Shown here: positions 24,501-35,627 of the stretch, piece by piece
Numbering within the stretch: position 1 is the stretch's first letter
Layout of the letters: each line of letters begins with the position of its first letter
Origin: Annona cherimola
Taxonomy: Eukaryota; Streptophyta; Magnoliopsida; Magnoliales; Annonaceae
DNA: 64,000 nt
Assembly: GCA_030490835.1 (NCBI GenBank)
Contig: CM059971.1
Coordinates: forward strand, 21,941,817-22,005,816
Reading direction: 5' to 3'
Made by a program: the position numbers and the translations under genes
The notes under the pieces: model-generated
What the model saw: only the letters and a program-made list of their open reading frames with translations
What the model was told of the DNA's origin: nothing
The model's database searches: none

Positions 24501-27500
24501 ACTTCTCCTAGGCAATGCTGATCGTTGCCACCATGGATCTTCTTCTCCTAGTTGTCCCGTTCAACACCTTCAGACCTGGCAGCAAGAAATATTTTCTAGT
24601 AAATCCAAGCACTTCCCATCATTAGCAATGGAAATCCTTGAAGTCCAGATTAAATTCCTTTGTTAGATTCGCGCAATCAAGCACCAAATTGAGCAAGATT
24701 TGAAAGACTCGAACCCATTTTCTTCTCTAAGTTGTTCCGGTTCAGATCTGAATATCAATGGCGTGATTATCTCTATCAGTTTGTGGCCCACCTTCGTACG
24801 TGCGTTCTGTCAAAACTGATTTGTATATTGCCAAGTCTAATATTTTAATTAGGAAACAATCAGGCTCATAGAGAGAGGAAGTTTTGCTTAGAAGGAGTTT
24901 TCTGTTGGAGGTTTCTTTCGTGTTCACGTCTGGGACACAAAATGTCTGCTTCGAGTTTGCACTGCAAAATCAATGCCTGCTCCAATGAAGTGTTGGAATT
25001 TCAGTAGGATTGCATGTGCCCAAAGCTACGGTCTTTCTTTGGCAGAGAGATTAATTTGATGAGGAGACGAATTTACAGCGCAAGGAATTTTCATGTGGAC
25101 GGTGAGCAGATTTGGTGCTTAGTATTATCCGTTCATTATGCGCAATCCAAATAGGAAGAGGGTGCGATAAGTCTTGATGCACTAGTTTCTACCCTTATAA
25201 AAAGGGAACGGAGCAAGCTCTCAAGGCATCCAGCTCTACACATCAAATTTCTAAATCTAATTTTCACTCCCAACTTCAGCTTTCAAGCTCACGGGTGTAG
25301 AGAAGCTTTGAGGGAGAGGAGATTTCTTCGTGCATCCAGATTTATTTTCTTTCTTTTGCTGTATTAATTTTAGATTTTTTATTTACTTTTCTTTTAGTTG
25401 AATTTTATTTTCAGTTAATTTTATTGCGCTTTAATTCTTAGTTGTAATTATATTTTGAGCAATTTAGTTTAATAAAATTTTCTTTTTCAAATATTTTAAA
25501 CTTTTATTGTCTTTCTATGGATTTGGTCCGTCTCACCATTATTCTAGGCTATACTTAGTTGTTAGTTTTAATGCGAATCGGTATAATTTGAAATTGATGA
25601 TCATGGGTTCCTAACAACACTCCCATGGTTGTACACCAATCATCAAAACATAGATGATCCTTGATTTGCAAGCTTTCCAATTAAGTTCACAATCTCTCCT
25701 TTTTAACGATTGATAAAATAAATTTTGAGATTTTCCTTTTTGGTTATGGGCTTATTGCTTGACATTATTGTCTTTTGTTTGATCAATATTGGTTTTCAGG
25801 ATCTTGTGATTGACGGATTCTATATATTAAGGGTGTGTTTGGTTGGAGGTAAAACTTTTGATGAAAAGTTTCTTGAGTAAAAGTTGTCAAATCAATAGAA
25901 AATGATGTGATATAATAGGAGTAATGATGAGGAGTAAAGAGAATAAAGTTAAAATAGATAGGTTAGTTGTATGGGTAGATGTGTAGAAATGATTGAAAAG
26001 TAGGGTAGTTTGTATAGCAAAATGTAAAAAATAATTAAAAAATAGTGTAGTTATGGAAAGTGAAAAGTTTTAGATTGAAAAGTTTTAGTTGACACTTTTT
26101 TGCCCTAAACAAACACATCCTAAGTTAAATTTCATGCATTTTCAATACCAAGGGTTCATAGTAGAATAAAAAATTTCATTCTAGTTGTATGCAAATTGAG
26201 TCGTTACATAACATTGACAAATCAATTTCTTAGTAACATTAGAAAACAAACACGAGCATTTAAACCATATTTCATTGCATTTCCTTTCAAAATAAATGCA
26301 AAGGAACACAAAGATTCCAAAATTTTCTTAAAAAATTTCCTTATGTACATTTTACCCAACCCAACCTAGTCCTATTCTCCCCCATTTTGGCAATCATCCA
26401 AAAAGTTAGAGAAATGCGATGGATGCCTTGTGAAATGCTAATGGGGTGATTTGAAAAGACTCTTGATCATAGAGATCAACCCTAAGAAGGAATGAGGAGT
26501 CGTAAGGAGTGCAAAATGTGAACTTATTCTTAACGGATTGGTGAGAAACTCTAGACTCATCCCCATAAGCATTAAAATCTAAGAGATTAGGAATGGAATG
26601 ACTATGCCTAGTGCCTAATGCAAGTTTGCATTTGTTGTTCTTTAGTCATTGCTCCATCCTATCCTGTCCATCACGCATGTTTATGAGTAAGATGTTAATG
26701 GATCCTAAGTCTTGTGAAAGCCTATCCTCCATTGCTTAGAGGTATTCTAGTATGGATGGATGCATGGATACATGGATACATGAGGTGGTTATGGGTGCAA
26801 ACATATATGATGCTTTAGATGCATGAGGAGAGTGAGATGTGTGGGATGGAGGTAATCTAGGGTATGATGTTGGTCGAGGAGATGGTGGTTGTGTTGTATT
26901 TGTGTTTCAGATTAAGGCTAATGCTACCCCTAGGATTGTGCCTCCTCCTCATGAACCTCTTATTCTCTTCCCATTTTTCCTTGAAGTTGGGTTTCTCTAA
27001 AAGTATTGATGTCTATCTTCATTCAAGTGAGAAGGACCTTATTTATTGCACTTGTAGGTTTCAAGACATCAAAAGATTATCCTTGTAAATCAATTCCAAA
27101 ATGTGTGAACTCCTTTGTGATCCACATTCCATAGGGAAAAATTCCTCTTGTATCATCCTTCTTTAGGGCAAGTGCTTTTAGGACACCCATGCCTGTGTCC
27201 TAAATACAATTTTTAATACAACTCTTCACCCTAAATTATCTTAATATTTCAAGTTGTGCATTCAACATAGATAAATCTTATTTCAGTACATGCAAATTAG
27301 TCAATCAAGCAAGTTCATCAATATTTTACACTTCAATATCTATTATTCTTATTTCCTTCTTAATTTTAAAAAAAGATTCACTATTTAATGGTTTGGTAAA
27401 TATATTTATAATTTAGTCCTTAGTTTTGATATGCTCTAAACTAATATCATGATTTTCAACATATTTTCTAATGAAATGGTATCTAACATCTATTTGTTTA

Positions 27501-30500
27501 GTCTTAAAGTGTGTTATTGAGTTCTTTGTTAGGCAAATTGCACTAGTATTGTTTTTTCTAATTGGTATGTCCTTATATTCTAAACCATAATCACTCAATT
27601 ATTTTCTCATCCATAAAAGCTGGGAATAACAATTACAAGCTATTATATATTCGACTTCTATAGTAAATAGAGTAATACTAGTTTATTTTCTTGAAAACCA
27701 TGATCCTATCATGCTTTCAAGGAATTGACAAGTACCACTAATGTTTTTTTGATTCACTTTGTGGCCGACAAAATCTGTATGCGAATATCCAATCAGATCA
27801 AATATTAAGCCCTTGGGATATCATAATCCTAAATTGATTATATTAATTAGATATTTAAAAATTCTTTTAACAGCTAACATACGAGATTCTTTAGAGCTTG
27901 ATTAAAATCTTAAATACATGTATACAACAACATATTAGGTTTAAACGCCATCAAATATAGTAAAGATCCAATTATGCTTCTATATAAATGTTAATCTACT
28001 TATTTACCTTTCTCATCTTTGTCCATTTTAATTGAAGAGCTCATGAGTATATTTTCTCCTTTATTGTTTTTCATTTTAAATTTCTTTAGCATTTCCTTGA
28101 TATATTTGGATTGATTAATAGCCTTTTCTTTATTGCTTGATTTGTAATCTAAGGAAGAAATTGAGTCCACTTATAATACTTATCTCGAATTTATTCTGCA
28201 TCAACTTACAAAACTCTTGGCATAAAGATTCATTAGTAGCATTGAAAATAATATCATCTACATATATTTTCACTATTAGAATGTCATTCATTTTGCGCTT
28301 AATGAATAAAGTGGTGTTTAAAACTCCTCTTTAGAAATTATGATCAATTAAAAATCTGCTAAGCCTTTCATACTAAGCTCTAGGAGATTCTTTGAATTTA
28401 TATAGAGCATTAGTTAGCTTATACACATACTTTGACTGATCGTTCTCCTCGAAGCCCAAAGATTATTCAAAATACAGTTCTTCATCAGGATAATTATTCA
28501 AAAATATACTTTTAAAATCTGTTTGAAATAATTTAAAACCCATATGCTATGCAAAAGCAAGTAGAAATAATTAACTTCTAATCTAGCTACAAGGCGTAAG
28601 ACTCTTCAACATCAACTCTCCCTTCTTATGAGTACTCCTTAGCTACTAGTCTAGCTTTGTCTCTTACAACTAAGCTACTTTTATCTAATTTGTTTCTAAA
28701 TACCAAATTGGTGTCAATTACAATATGTCCTTGGGTCTAAAATGGAGTTAGTCATATTTTATTCTTTTCAAATTGATTTAGTTCTTTTTTTATTGTAACT
28801 ATCCAATTAGAGCTTGATCAGTTGTATTTGACTAAAATTTTGATAGAAAGGTAAAGTGTCTACATAGATTTTTTTTCTTAAACTTCTTGTTTTTATGTCA
28901 TATATGTCTCCTACTCATTTTTCCAATTGAATGGTTATTTTTGCATTTGAGATCTTTGGAGATCTATAGGGAACATTACCTTCACTTACCTTTTGATTTC
29001 ACTTTTTATCTTGTGTTTGAGTTCTTCTCCCCCTTTCTTTTTTACTTTTAGCTTTTTAAAATCTTTTAATAAGTTATCTGCATCACTAAAGTCATCCTCT
29101 TTTTTTAGAGTTTTTCTTGACTACTATATTTTGTTGAGGAGTTCTTGGTGCAAAAAATGTGTTATAAATTCTTTTTTCATTATAAAATTTTGTAAAGTAT
29201 TATTTTCAAATTCAATATTATGATCACTTCTAATGGATATAATTAAATTTTGCTTCTTATTTTGCGCTAACTTGGAAAAACTATTAAACATAGAGCAAAC
29301 TTCATCTTTGCTAGCTAATAATATTATCCAAGTGAACTTTGAGAAATTATCAACTATGACATATACATATTGTTTTTCAAGGCTTAAAATGTCAGAAGGT
29401 CAATAACTCAAGTAGTCTGTAAGTTGAGATATCATTTTTTGGTGAAAATGATATTTAGATTGTTTGAACATTTGACAAGTTTTGTAAAGTTTGTCTTCGT
29501 CATGTTTGAGTTTTGGTAAACCTTCTATCAAACTCTTTTTTCATAAATTCTTGATATTAGATATATTTATGTATCCAAGTCTTTTGTATCACATCCATGG
29601 ATCGTTATCAATTGGCACTAGATATTTTCCATTTAGCTCGTCAAGGCATACCAAATATATATTTTTATATCTTTTGCTACTAAAGACTATATGTTCTTCA
29701 TCTAGAACATTACATATAGATGTTTTAAACACGATCTTATATCCTTTGTCATATAATTAACTAATATTCATTAGGTTATATTTGAGACCCTCAATGAAAT
29801 GAACTTCTTCTATATATGCATTAGAGATACTATAAATATTTTTCCTACGGCTAATTTTATCTTTCTAATTATCTCAAAAGGTAACAGTTCTACTATTGTA
29901 GGGGTTGATCATGCAATACGGCTTTATCCTCTATCATGTGTCTTGAGCAACCATTGCCTATAAATTATGTATTTCTTGTCTTTGCTTTAAAACACACCCA
30001 TAAGACATGACAAATAAATCTCATCTTTTTGGTACTCATCATTTGGATCCATTTGAGTTAATGTTGGTTTCATGTAAAGTTTGTTTGTGTCTAGAAGGTG
30101 CATATTCTAAACTTTTTAGTATCCAAATCAATTTAGCTCCTTTATCATGGTATTTCTTAACCTTATGTTGATAAATTCTATACTCAAATTTGTTACAGAA
30201 ATTACATGCCCCAAGTATCCTTTAGGGAACATATTAAGTGCTTATTTGTTGCTAAGATGGTCTTGTTACCCACTAAGTTTTTGTTGATCCAAGTTAGCAC
30301 TTTGGTGTAGTGACTCTCACTTGGGGTTTAACTCATTTGGGAGCATTCGTTTGACTATTTTTTTGTTGCTCAAGTGAGGAGTATCAAAGTCCTCTTGTAC
30401 TTATTTGAGTAGTCATGTTGAGAAACGTTTTGATACTTTGTCTCGGGTTTTGAGAATTTTGCTAATGATTCATTGAGCATTGCATTTTCTTTCTTAAATT

Positions 30501-33432
30501 GACAATTCATCAATTTTAGTAGTTAATGTTTTCATCTCCACTACTAAAAAGACTTCCTCTTTTAGCAAATTTTCCATTTAGAATTATCGTAGAGTCATAG
30601 TCTTTTCTTATTTGTATACTTGTTGTCAAGCTTTATTGTTTATTCAAATAATGAATCATAAACTTGTTGCAATTCTTTCACCACAACATAATTGAGACAT
30701 TCATATGTAGAGGAGTAAATAGATTTGGAAGGAGAGTTGTTTAGTTTGATATTACCTCATTGTTACTTGTGTAGTTTGTGGAGATAGCCTTTCTTTTTAT
30801 CATTTTCTTGGCTATAAGGCAATTGAAAGAGTTTTCATCTTTGATTCTTGCCACGCAGTAAATCCATGCACAATTTGTAACCTCTTGATCTTCATTAGAT
30901 GAGCTATTTGATGAGGATGGATCCTCATTAACATACATATATATGCCTTTCTGCTTCAAAAATCTTCTGCTGCTACTGCTCTCTTTCTTTTCTTACATCT
31001 TCTTTGGCTTGTTCTCATTGGTGCGGTACATTATGTTTGCATATGTTCCAGTCCACCACATTTGCAACACTTGAGAGTATCTTTCTTCTTTTCACTATTG
31101 CATCTTTCATTATAGGTCTTGGAGGAGCCTATATTCTTCTCTTTTCTCATGAATTTTTTGAATTTTCTTCTGAGGAGGGTAATGTTTTCATCTTCATTTT
31201 GTGATGAAGAGGAAGGCTCGTTTGAACCTTGATGAGTTGCCTTAAATGTGTGTCTTCTTCCCTTTATTATGTTCTTCATTTTTCTTCTTTATTAGCTTAG
31301 GAGACATCAATAAGCCAATGAGATCTTTGAGTTTTAAGGTATTCAAATCCTTTACTTCTTAAATAAAAGTGATTTTTGGCATCCATAACTCTGGTAGTGT
31401 GCATAGGATCATTATTACCCGCTTAGATTCAAAAATAGTCTCTCCTAGGCTTTTTACAGCATTAGTAATTTTTTTAGAATATAACAAACATCTTAGATAT
31501 ATTTTTAGTTTTAAGCATTTTTGAAACTTTACAATTCTTTAATAACAATATTTTCTTGTCTCCTATACCTAAAAAGTGCTTTCAAAATAGAGATTAGAGC
31601 ACCCTAAATCTCTTTAGCAATTAGACATGATGATACTTGATCGTGCTTTAAAGTAGTTAGGGCACAAAATATATAGTTCATGACTTTTACATTACTCTTT
31701 ACTAACTTTACTTCCTCCTTAGTCCAATCGGAGGCTTTTCACTTATAGGTAGAGTAACTTCATCTTAGATAGTTATTCAAGAATCCATATCAGTAGTCAT
31801 TATTAGTTGTTTCATTCTCAACTTTCGATAATCGAAGTTATTGTCATCAAATAATGGTGCTCTTGTAAAAGACTAACCCTCAGCAAATGCAGAGATGAAA
31901 GTTGATTGGCCTGCCATTTTAATAGATCTCAAAAGTGCAATGTTTAAATACGTGCTCTAATACTAGTGTTGTTCCTGAGTTAATAGGAAAATCCAAGAGG
32001 TAGAGGTGAATTGAATTAATAAAAATTCTTCAATAATTGAAAACCTAATCATTTTGTATTTTCAATATCCTTGAATGAAATATAAAGAACTATAGGGAGC
32101 AATAAAGAAGCAAATAAAGTAATCAGAAGAGCCATAACAAATTATAGTGATTCAAGCAACCTTCCTTAATCCACTCTTTCAAGTACACACTCCTTTGTGT
32201 CTTATGCTCTATTATCTAAACTGAGATTACAGCTAGAGACTTTACTCTGTCCTAGATTATAGCTCTAGGAGTCCTTTATAATAATTACACAAGTAAATGG
32301 TAAGTTCCACTGAAACTATACATTACTTGTCCTAACTTGGCCTTGGTCTCTAACATCAAGCCAAATATCACAATACAATAAGAATGATTTAAAAAAGTAA
32401 TCTATGCTTTACATATTTGTGTAAAATAGTACTTGAGAAAATTCTTGAGTATTTAAGGAACATTAGAGTTTGCAGCCCTTTGTAGTAGAAGTGAGAGTCT
32501 CTCCTTGAGGATCACTTAATGCATAATTCATTCCTTAAAAGTGGGAAGTTGAAAGCTCAATGAATTCTAAAATGTTATTGATTTTTAAAAATTTAAAACA
32601 TATCTAAAAATATCTGAAAATGGTAAAAATTGATATACATGTTATACACCTTCATTAACACTCTTATGAAAAATTTCCAAAAGAAATAAAAAAAAAATTG
32701 TATAAATGCATTGGTTGTACCGGGCCTAAGTGCACCCAGATGCAACACAAATCACATCTCAAAAATAAAATAAATTATAGTAAAAGCTCAAATATTATAT
32801 ATGTATTAGGTTTTTCAGATATAAGTATGCATTAAATTCCCAAGATATTTTTTTCATAATATATGTACATTTATATATTCATTTATGGAAGTTTTGTTCT
32901 AGTGTTTTCATTTGTATTGACGCTTAATGCTCAACACAATTTTTTTCATTATAATTTTTTTTTTATAAATGTGTGCTAAAGGAAAAAATTTTTATTGTTC
33001 AATTTTTATATTTTTAATGTCTAAAATAAAAATTTTAGATGTTTTCATTTGCCTGTGCATGAAATATATTAAATATTTTGATTTTAAAATTTCAAAAAAT
33101 AAAAAAATGTAAAATGTGGACCTCAAAAATATCTTGTTTGAGCTCACATTTTCATGCAAACATTAAAGCAGAACCTTTATTTATATCACAAATAATTTAG
33201 ACTAAAACAAAGTGACGAGTTGTAGGGGTACTTATTTTCACCATTGTTTGTTTTCTTCTTTTAATTTAAATTTATACTGTTTGTTTTCTTTTAGTTCCAA
33301 CGGCAAGTAGCAATTCGAGATGCCAATTTTCCTACAAAATCAAGTACACGTCTCCTTGCAGCTGCTTCCCCTCGTAAATTCTTCAATGGTTTCTCACCGG
33401 GGCGTTCAAATGGCCCCCGAAAGCCCCCATGA
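21594..33432 (+). CDS. Secreted small-peptide precursor, copy 1 (82 aa; exons 21594-21704 and 33295-33432)
   Basis: Exon 21594-21704 encodes 37 residues: a basic start (MFSFKSY) and hydrophobic core (CLMVVLVHLLISPFVLA), a clear signal peptide with likely cleavage after VLA, then QGEAIPSLVK and a donor GTATGC. The acceptor TTTCTTTTAG at 33294 opens exon 33295-33432 in phase 0, 45 codons ending SPGRSNGPRKPP and TGA. The ATG is the first one after the 5'UTR intron acceptor. Against copy 2 it lost two codons in the signal peptide and four in the middle, always in frame, and changed many residues while keeping the C-terminal motif. Intron 2 is 11590 bp because of a minus-strand retroelement. The role is inferred: an extracellular signalling-peptide precursor vaguely like CEP/PIP. 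It could be losing function. Confidence 0.72.
22443..25691 (-). repeat. 3' LTR of element E, split by a solo LTR and carrying decayed palindrome array
   Basis: It starts TGTATTAGACTTGAGTTAAT (plus sense) like LTRs at 31967, 52000 and 56208 and ends at TTCACA followed by ATCTCTCCTTTTT (polypurine tract on the minus strand). About 1.6 kb is LTR; the rest is the 23998-25638 insert. 23160-23900 holds AAGTCGACTT-type repeats, most with CG changed to TG or CA. Confidence 0.75.
23998..25638 (+). mobile_element. Solo LTR (1641 bp) with 5-bp target duplication
   Basis: The insert begins TGATAGTTGC and ends GTACACCA, with ATCAT on both sides (23993-23997, 25639-25643). On either side, element E's LTR text resumes (GTTGTTAATCAT / CATCAAAACAT) as in the uninterrupted LTR at 53642. 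TG...CA ends, a 5-bp duplication, a TATA box (CCCTTATAAAAAGGG, 25192-25206) and no ORF indicate a solo LTR formed by LTR-LTR recombination. Orientation is taken from the TATA box. The source family was not identified. Confidence 0.72.
25831..26120. mobile_element. Tourist-like MITE (290 bp) with TAA target duplication
   Basis: The left end GGGTGTGTTTGGTTGG and the reverse complement of the right end, GGATGTGTTTGTTTAGGG, form terminal inverted repeats. TAA flanks both sides (25828-25830, 26121-26123). PIF/Harbinger MITEs typically have a 3-bp TWA duplication and GTTTGGTT ends. It sits between the polypurine tract and the envelope-like remnant of element E. Confidence 0.8.
26370..27190 (-). pseudogene. 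Envelope-like ORF remnant of element E
   Basis: Plus-strand GTGATCCACATTCCATAGGG (27118 onward) and GGCAAGTGCTTTTAGGA align with the element A ORF (GTGATCCATGTGCCATAGGG, 59022 onward). The lower end TCTCCCCCATTTTGGCAATC (26373 onward) matches the purine-rich segment after the A stop codon. The stretch between is heavily mutated and lacks the N-terminal half. Confidence 0.65.
27340..28700 (-). pseudogene. Copia RT-RNase H remnant of element E
   Basis: Minus-strand reading gives DKARLVAKEYS (about 28680), the catalytic IYVDDIIF (about 28275-28250), and the RNase H end with YGLEYKDIPIRKNNTSAICL, KTKQIDVRYHFIRKYVENHD and FTKPL (27600-27350). It is the same protein as in element A (60466-61820) but with many stops and frameshifts. 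The YVDD box and the Q-DVR-HFIRE box identify Ty1/copia beyond doubt. Confidence 0.88.
29050..29970 (-). pseudogene. Copia protease and integrase remnants of element E
   Basis: GNGCSRHMIEDK (about 29965-29925) is the protease-end DSGCSRHMTG motif with the active-site region damaged. YKTCQMFKQSKYHFHQK (about 29490-29440) is the GAG-pre-integrase segment. YVYVIVDNFSKFTWI (about 29365-29330) and IRSDHNIEFENN (about 29240-29200) carry the first two acidic residues of the DDE core. The sequence then degenerates. Confidence 0.75.
30741..31917 (-). pseudogene. Copia gag remnant of element E with CCHC knuckle
   Basis: It starts MAGQSTFISAFAEG at about 31917, with RAPLFDDNNFDYRKLRMKQLI, the usual start of UBN2-type copia Gag. 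CCKCGGLEHMQT followed by a C (31060-31030) fits the C-x2-C-x4-H-x4-C zinc knuckle across one stop codon. Open pieces remain at 31279-31031 and 30959-30741. The gene is disabled. Confidence 0.75.
31954..31966 (-). promoter_or_regulatory. Primer-binding site of element E
   Basis: The minus strand reads CTAGTATTAGAGC immediately after the LTR end ...CA. This is a near match to TGGTATCAGAGC, complementary to initiator tRNA-Met, the usual copia primer. Confidence 0.75.
31967..32575 (-). repeat. Truncated 5' LTR of element E
   Basis: TGTTGTTCCTGAGTTAATAG (31967 onward) aligns with the LTR starts at 22443, 52000 and 56208. Similarity to 22443-23040 continues to GTGGGAAGTTGAAAG(C/T)T(C/T)AATGAAT near 32560. 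The remaining kilobase of the LTR is deleted. Confidence 0.75.
32576..32745. mobile_element. Half of a foldback MITE (same family as 44581-44953)
   Basis: AAAATGTTATTGATTTTTAA, AAAAATTGATATACATGTTA, AACA-TCTTATGAAAA and GGGCCTAAGTGCACCCAG follow the right half of the 44581-44953 element in order. The left half is missing where element E's LTR ends, so the junction deletion probably removed it. Confidence 0.55.
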
Positions 33433-34940
33433 GGCTATGACGGCCAACAACCGTTATCTTTCAAGGCTGGCTGAGGACTCATCTAAATGAGGGTGGCATC
33501 AGGACAACCTTTCAATTTCACTGCAAAACGTAAACAAGGGCATTTTCGTCATTAGGCTTGCCAGTATGGTTGGAGTTTTTTTTTTGATAACGGGTCTATT
33601 CTATACCTACCCTCTTTCAATAGTTGGAGTTGAAGTGCATACTGTTTAGAAATGTTAGGGTAGTTACGGTAGTCTGTATTGTATATTTTTCCGTGGAAGA
33701 GTACACGATTTTAGTGAAATGGTTTTCATGTTGAATAATCTGAAAGGTCAAATGTGTGATATTATCATCAAAGATGATAAATAGGTCATTGATGTTCAAT
33801 AATTGAACCATGCATTATCTTTATCTTGAAATGTATCTAAATGGTTAGAAACCTATAAGACAATTTCACTTGTCCTATTTGTTTACATGTTTTATGAATT
33901 TGATTTGGATAATGGGTTATACAAGTTGGACGTCAGTGAAGATATCTTGTTACCATGATTATACTGGTTGAATGAATTATACAGGTTATGAGTACCTCCG
34001 TCCTTATGTGCTTTTTTTTTTTTTTTATGAAATCGTTATGCGCTTATTTAATAGATTTTTTGATGTTTTATAGAATATACTGGATGTAATATTGTTCTAT
34101 TTTATAGTTGTTTAATTACATATACTAGTTAGATAGGTTAGATACATTGGACAAGAGTGGTGATATTTCTTTTTCGTAAATTATATGGCTAATACAGATT
34201 TTATAAGTTATTTAAATTATATTATAAAAGTATGAATTGGTTTCTATCTGTTTTATGGATTTTATAATTTTTTTTAATAAAAGTATGAAATTGTATGTAC
34301 TTATTTGAAGGAATATTGATTTGTAAAATTTATATCGAATGTGTTATCGATATATTTAATATGAGTAATAAATAAAGTATCAAATAAAACAAATTTTTTG
34401 AGAAATTAAAATCCTATATAATTTACACATAATGTGACCAATGGTCTATAGAAATTTTAAATATTTATTGATAAATAATATTATTGAGTTCTATATAGCC
34501 AAAAAAAAATTTAACGAAAGATTATTGTATGATCCATTGTTTAATATAATAAACACATATTAAGATGTTTAGTTTCACGTCATAATGTAAACATATTTCT
34601 TTTGTTTGAGAATATTTTTAGAATTTTACCTTTCCTCTCAAGTTTTGTTGGGTTTTTACATTTTGATCTCTTTAATGGAGTGTATTTGCTTTTTAACTTA
34701 TGAGTTTTGTATATTTACATTTTAAATTCCCAAGCTTTTCCTTTTGTATTTTAAACCCTGAAGTTCTACATTGTGAAAACACCCAAATAATGGCTGTTAT
34801 TGATAAATGAAAATCCTAAAATGCCCTTATAGCATAGTTTCATACATTTGGTGGGTGTGGTGGCCATTCAGGATTCGTCTTCTGCATCATCTGCTTGGAT
34901 CTTGCTAGAAATTTGAGATTTGGGATGCTTGGCAACAGCT
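33433..34940 (+). other. 3'UTR and downstream flank of peptide gene copy 1
   Basis: Sequence just after the stop (GGCTGGCTGAGGACTCATCT, GTAAACAAGGGCATTTT) is closely shared with copy 2 at 44345-44420, unlike deeper flank. This fits a transcribed 3'UTR. A last shared block (ACGATTTTA-TGAAATGGTTTT, about 33706-33728) may be near the polyadenylation site. The exact end is not visible. Confidence 0.5.
33569..33631 (-). mobile_element. 45-bp poly(A)-ended micro-insertion with 9-bp target duplication in the 3' flank
   Basis: GTTGGAGTT occurs at 33569-33577 and 33623-33631. The insert between begins with a T run, so read on the minus strand it ends GACCCGTTATC plus poly(A). Unit 2 has a single GGTTGGAGTTGAAGTG at 44439 with no insert. 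It looks like a severely 5'-truncated LINE or SINE copy. Confidence 0.7.
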
Positions 34941-35627
34941 AACAGTTAGTAAATAACGATTTATTTTGTTCATTTTTTTGCATCAATTTAGTGGGTATGT
35001 AATTGTGTGATGCTTATTTGAAATTTGTTTTAAAAATGTGTTTTTGAAACATTTGGGCATTAAATATTAATGTTAAATAAGTACAATAATATTATGATTT
35101 TTTGGCTTGAAATTAAATAATTATCTATCTGTTGTCGCCAAAGCTAAATAGGCATAGAATAATTTGATGAATATTTATTATGGTTAAAATTTCATTAAGA
35201 TTTAATCACTAAATTTACATATTTTAATTGTCCATGCGTGCCGGAGAGATGATTCATTAGCATTCAGGATCACCAGAAAGGCAGAAATTCCACCGCCTCT
35301 AGTTCTCTATTATATCTAGCAAATCATTTCCCCACCTTCTCGTCACACGTTTAACCAGCACTCACGTGATGTGGCAGCAGCCATGCTTCGACGGTGCCCA
35401 TCAAATTCATCACTCCTCTTCCGTTTTTCTACCAGGTCCGATGCAATTAATCCCATCCAAATAGCTTCTCAATGGCAATTTTAGGAAAAATCTGTACAGA
35501 CAATTTTTTGGCAAGGAATTGCTTGGATTTCTCTTTTCCCAACCCTTTTCAAGTGGAAAGGGGGTCGGGGCAGAATAATTCTTCTGTAAAAAAAAATAGC
35601 CTCTCTATGCGCTGGGTTGAGTATGGG
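34941..35627. other. Spacer between duplication units; nothing recognised
   Basis: It includes a moderately GC-richer part (35221-35590) with a short ORF (35472-35687) that lacks any familiar motif or partner in unit 2. No gene call is made. Confidence 0.4.

Larger units (their letters stand above)
22443..32575 (-). mobile_element. Sirevirus-like Ty1/copia element E inserted in intron 2 of copy 1
   Basis: Minus-strand order: truncated 5' LTR (31967-32575), primer-binding site, gag (31917 down to about 31030), protease/integrase remnants (about 29965-29050), RT-RNase H (28700-27340), envelope-like remnant (27190-26370), polypurine tract (25692-25704), 3' LTR (25691-22443). Every coding part is full of stops. 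The two LTRs differ visibly, so the insertion is old. The 5' LTR is cut off at about 32575, where MITE-like intron sequence begins, so no flanking duplication remains. Unit 2 lacks the element; its intron reads AACCACTT across the corresponding site. Confidence 0.85.
15350..34940 (+). repeat. Segmental duplication, unit 1 (19.6 kb with insertions), carrying peptide gene copy 1
   Basis: Collinear similarity with 37745-46128 runs from TTTTGACTTTAT near 15366 (37765 in unit 2) to TTTGAGATTTGGGATGCTT near 34920 (46108 in unit 2). It covers upstream DNA, promoter, all exons, intron ends and 3' flank. Unit 1 is longer because it gained a hAT MITE (17335-18071), intron material and a 10-kb retroelement (22443-32575). 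The 34941-37744 spacer separates the two direct repeats. Confidence 0.9.

Noticed and set aside
24187..24927. Three ORFs of 61-67 codons on both strands
   Set aside because: They fall wholly inside the solo LTR 23998-25638 and have no recognisable motif.
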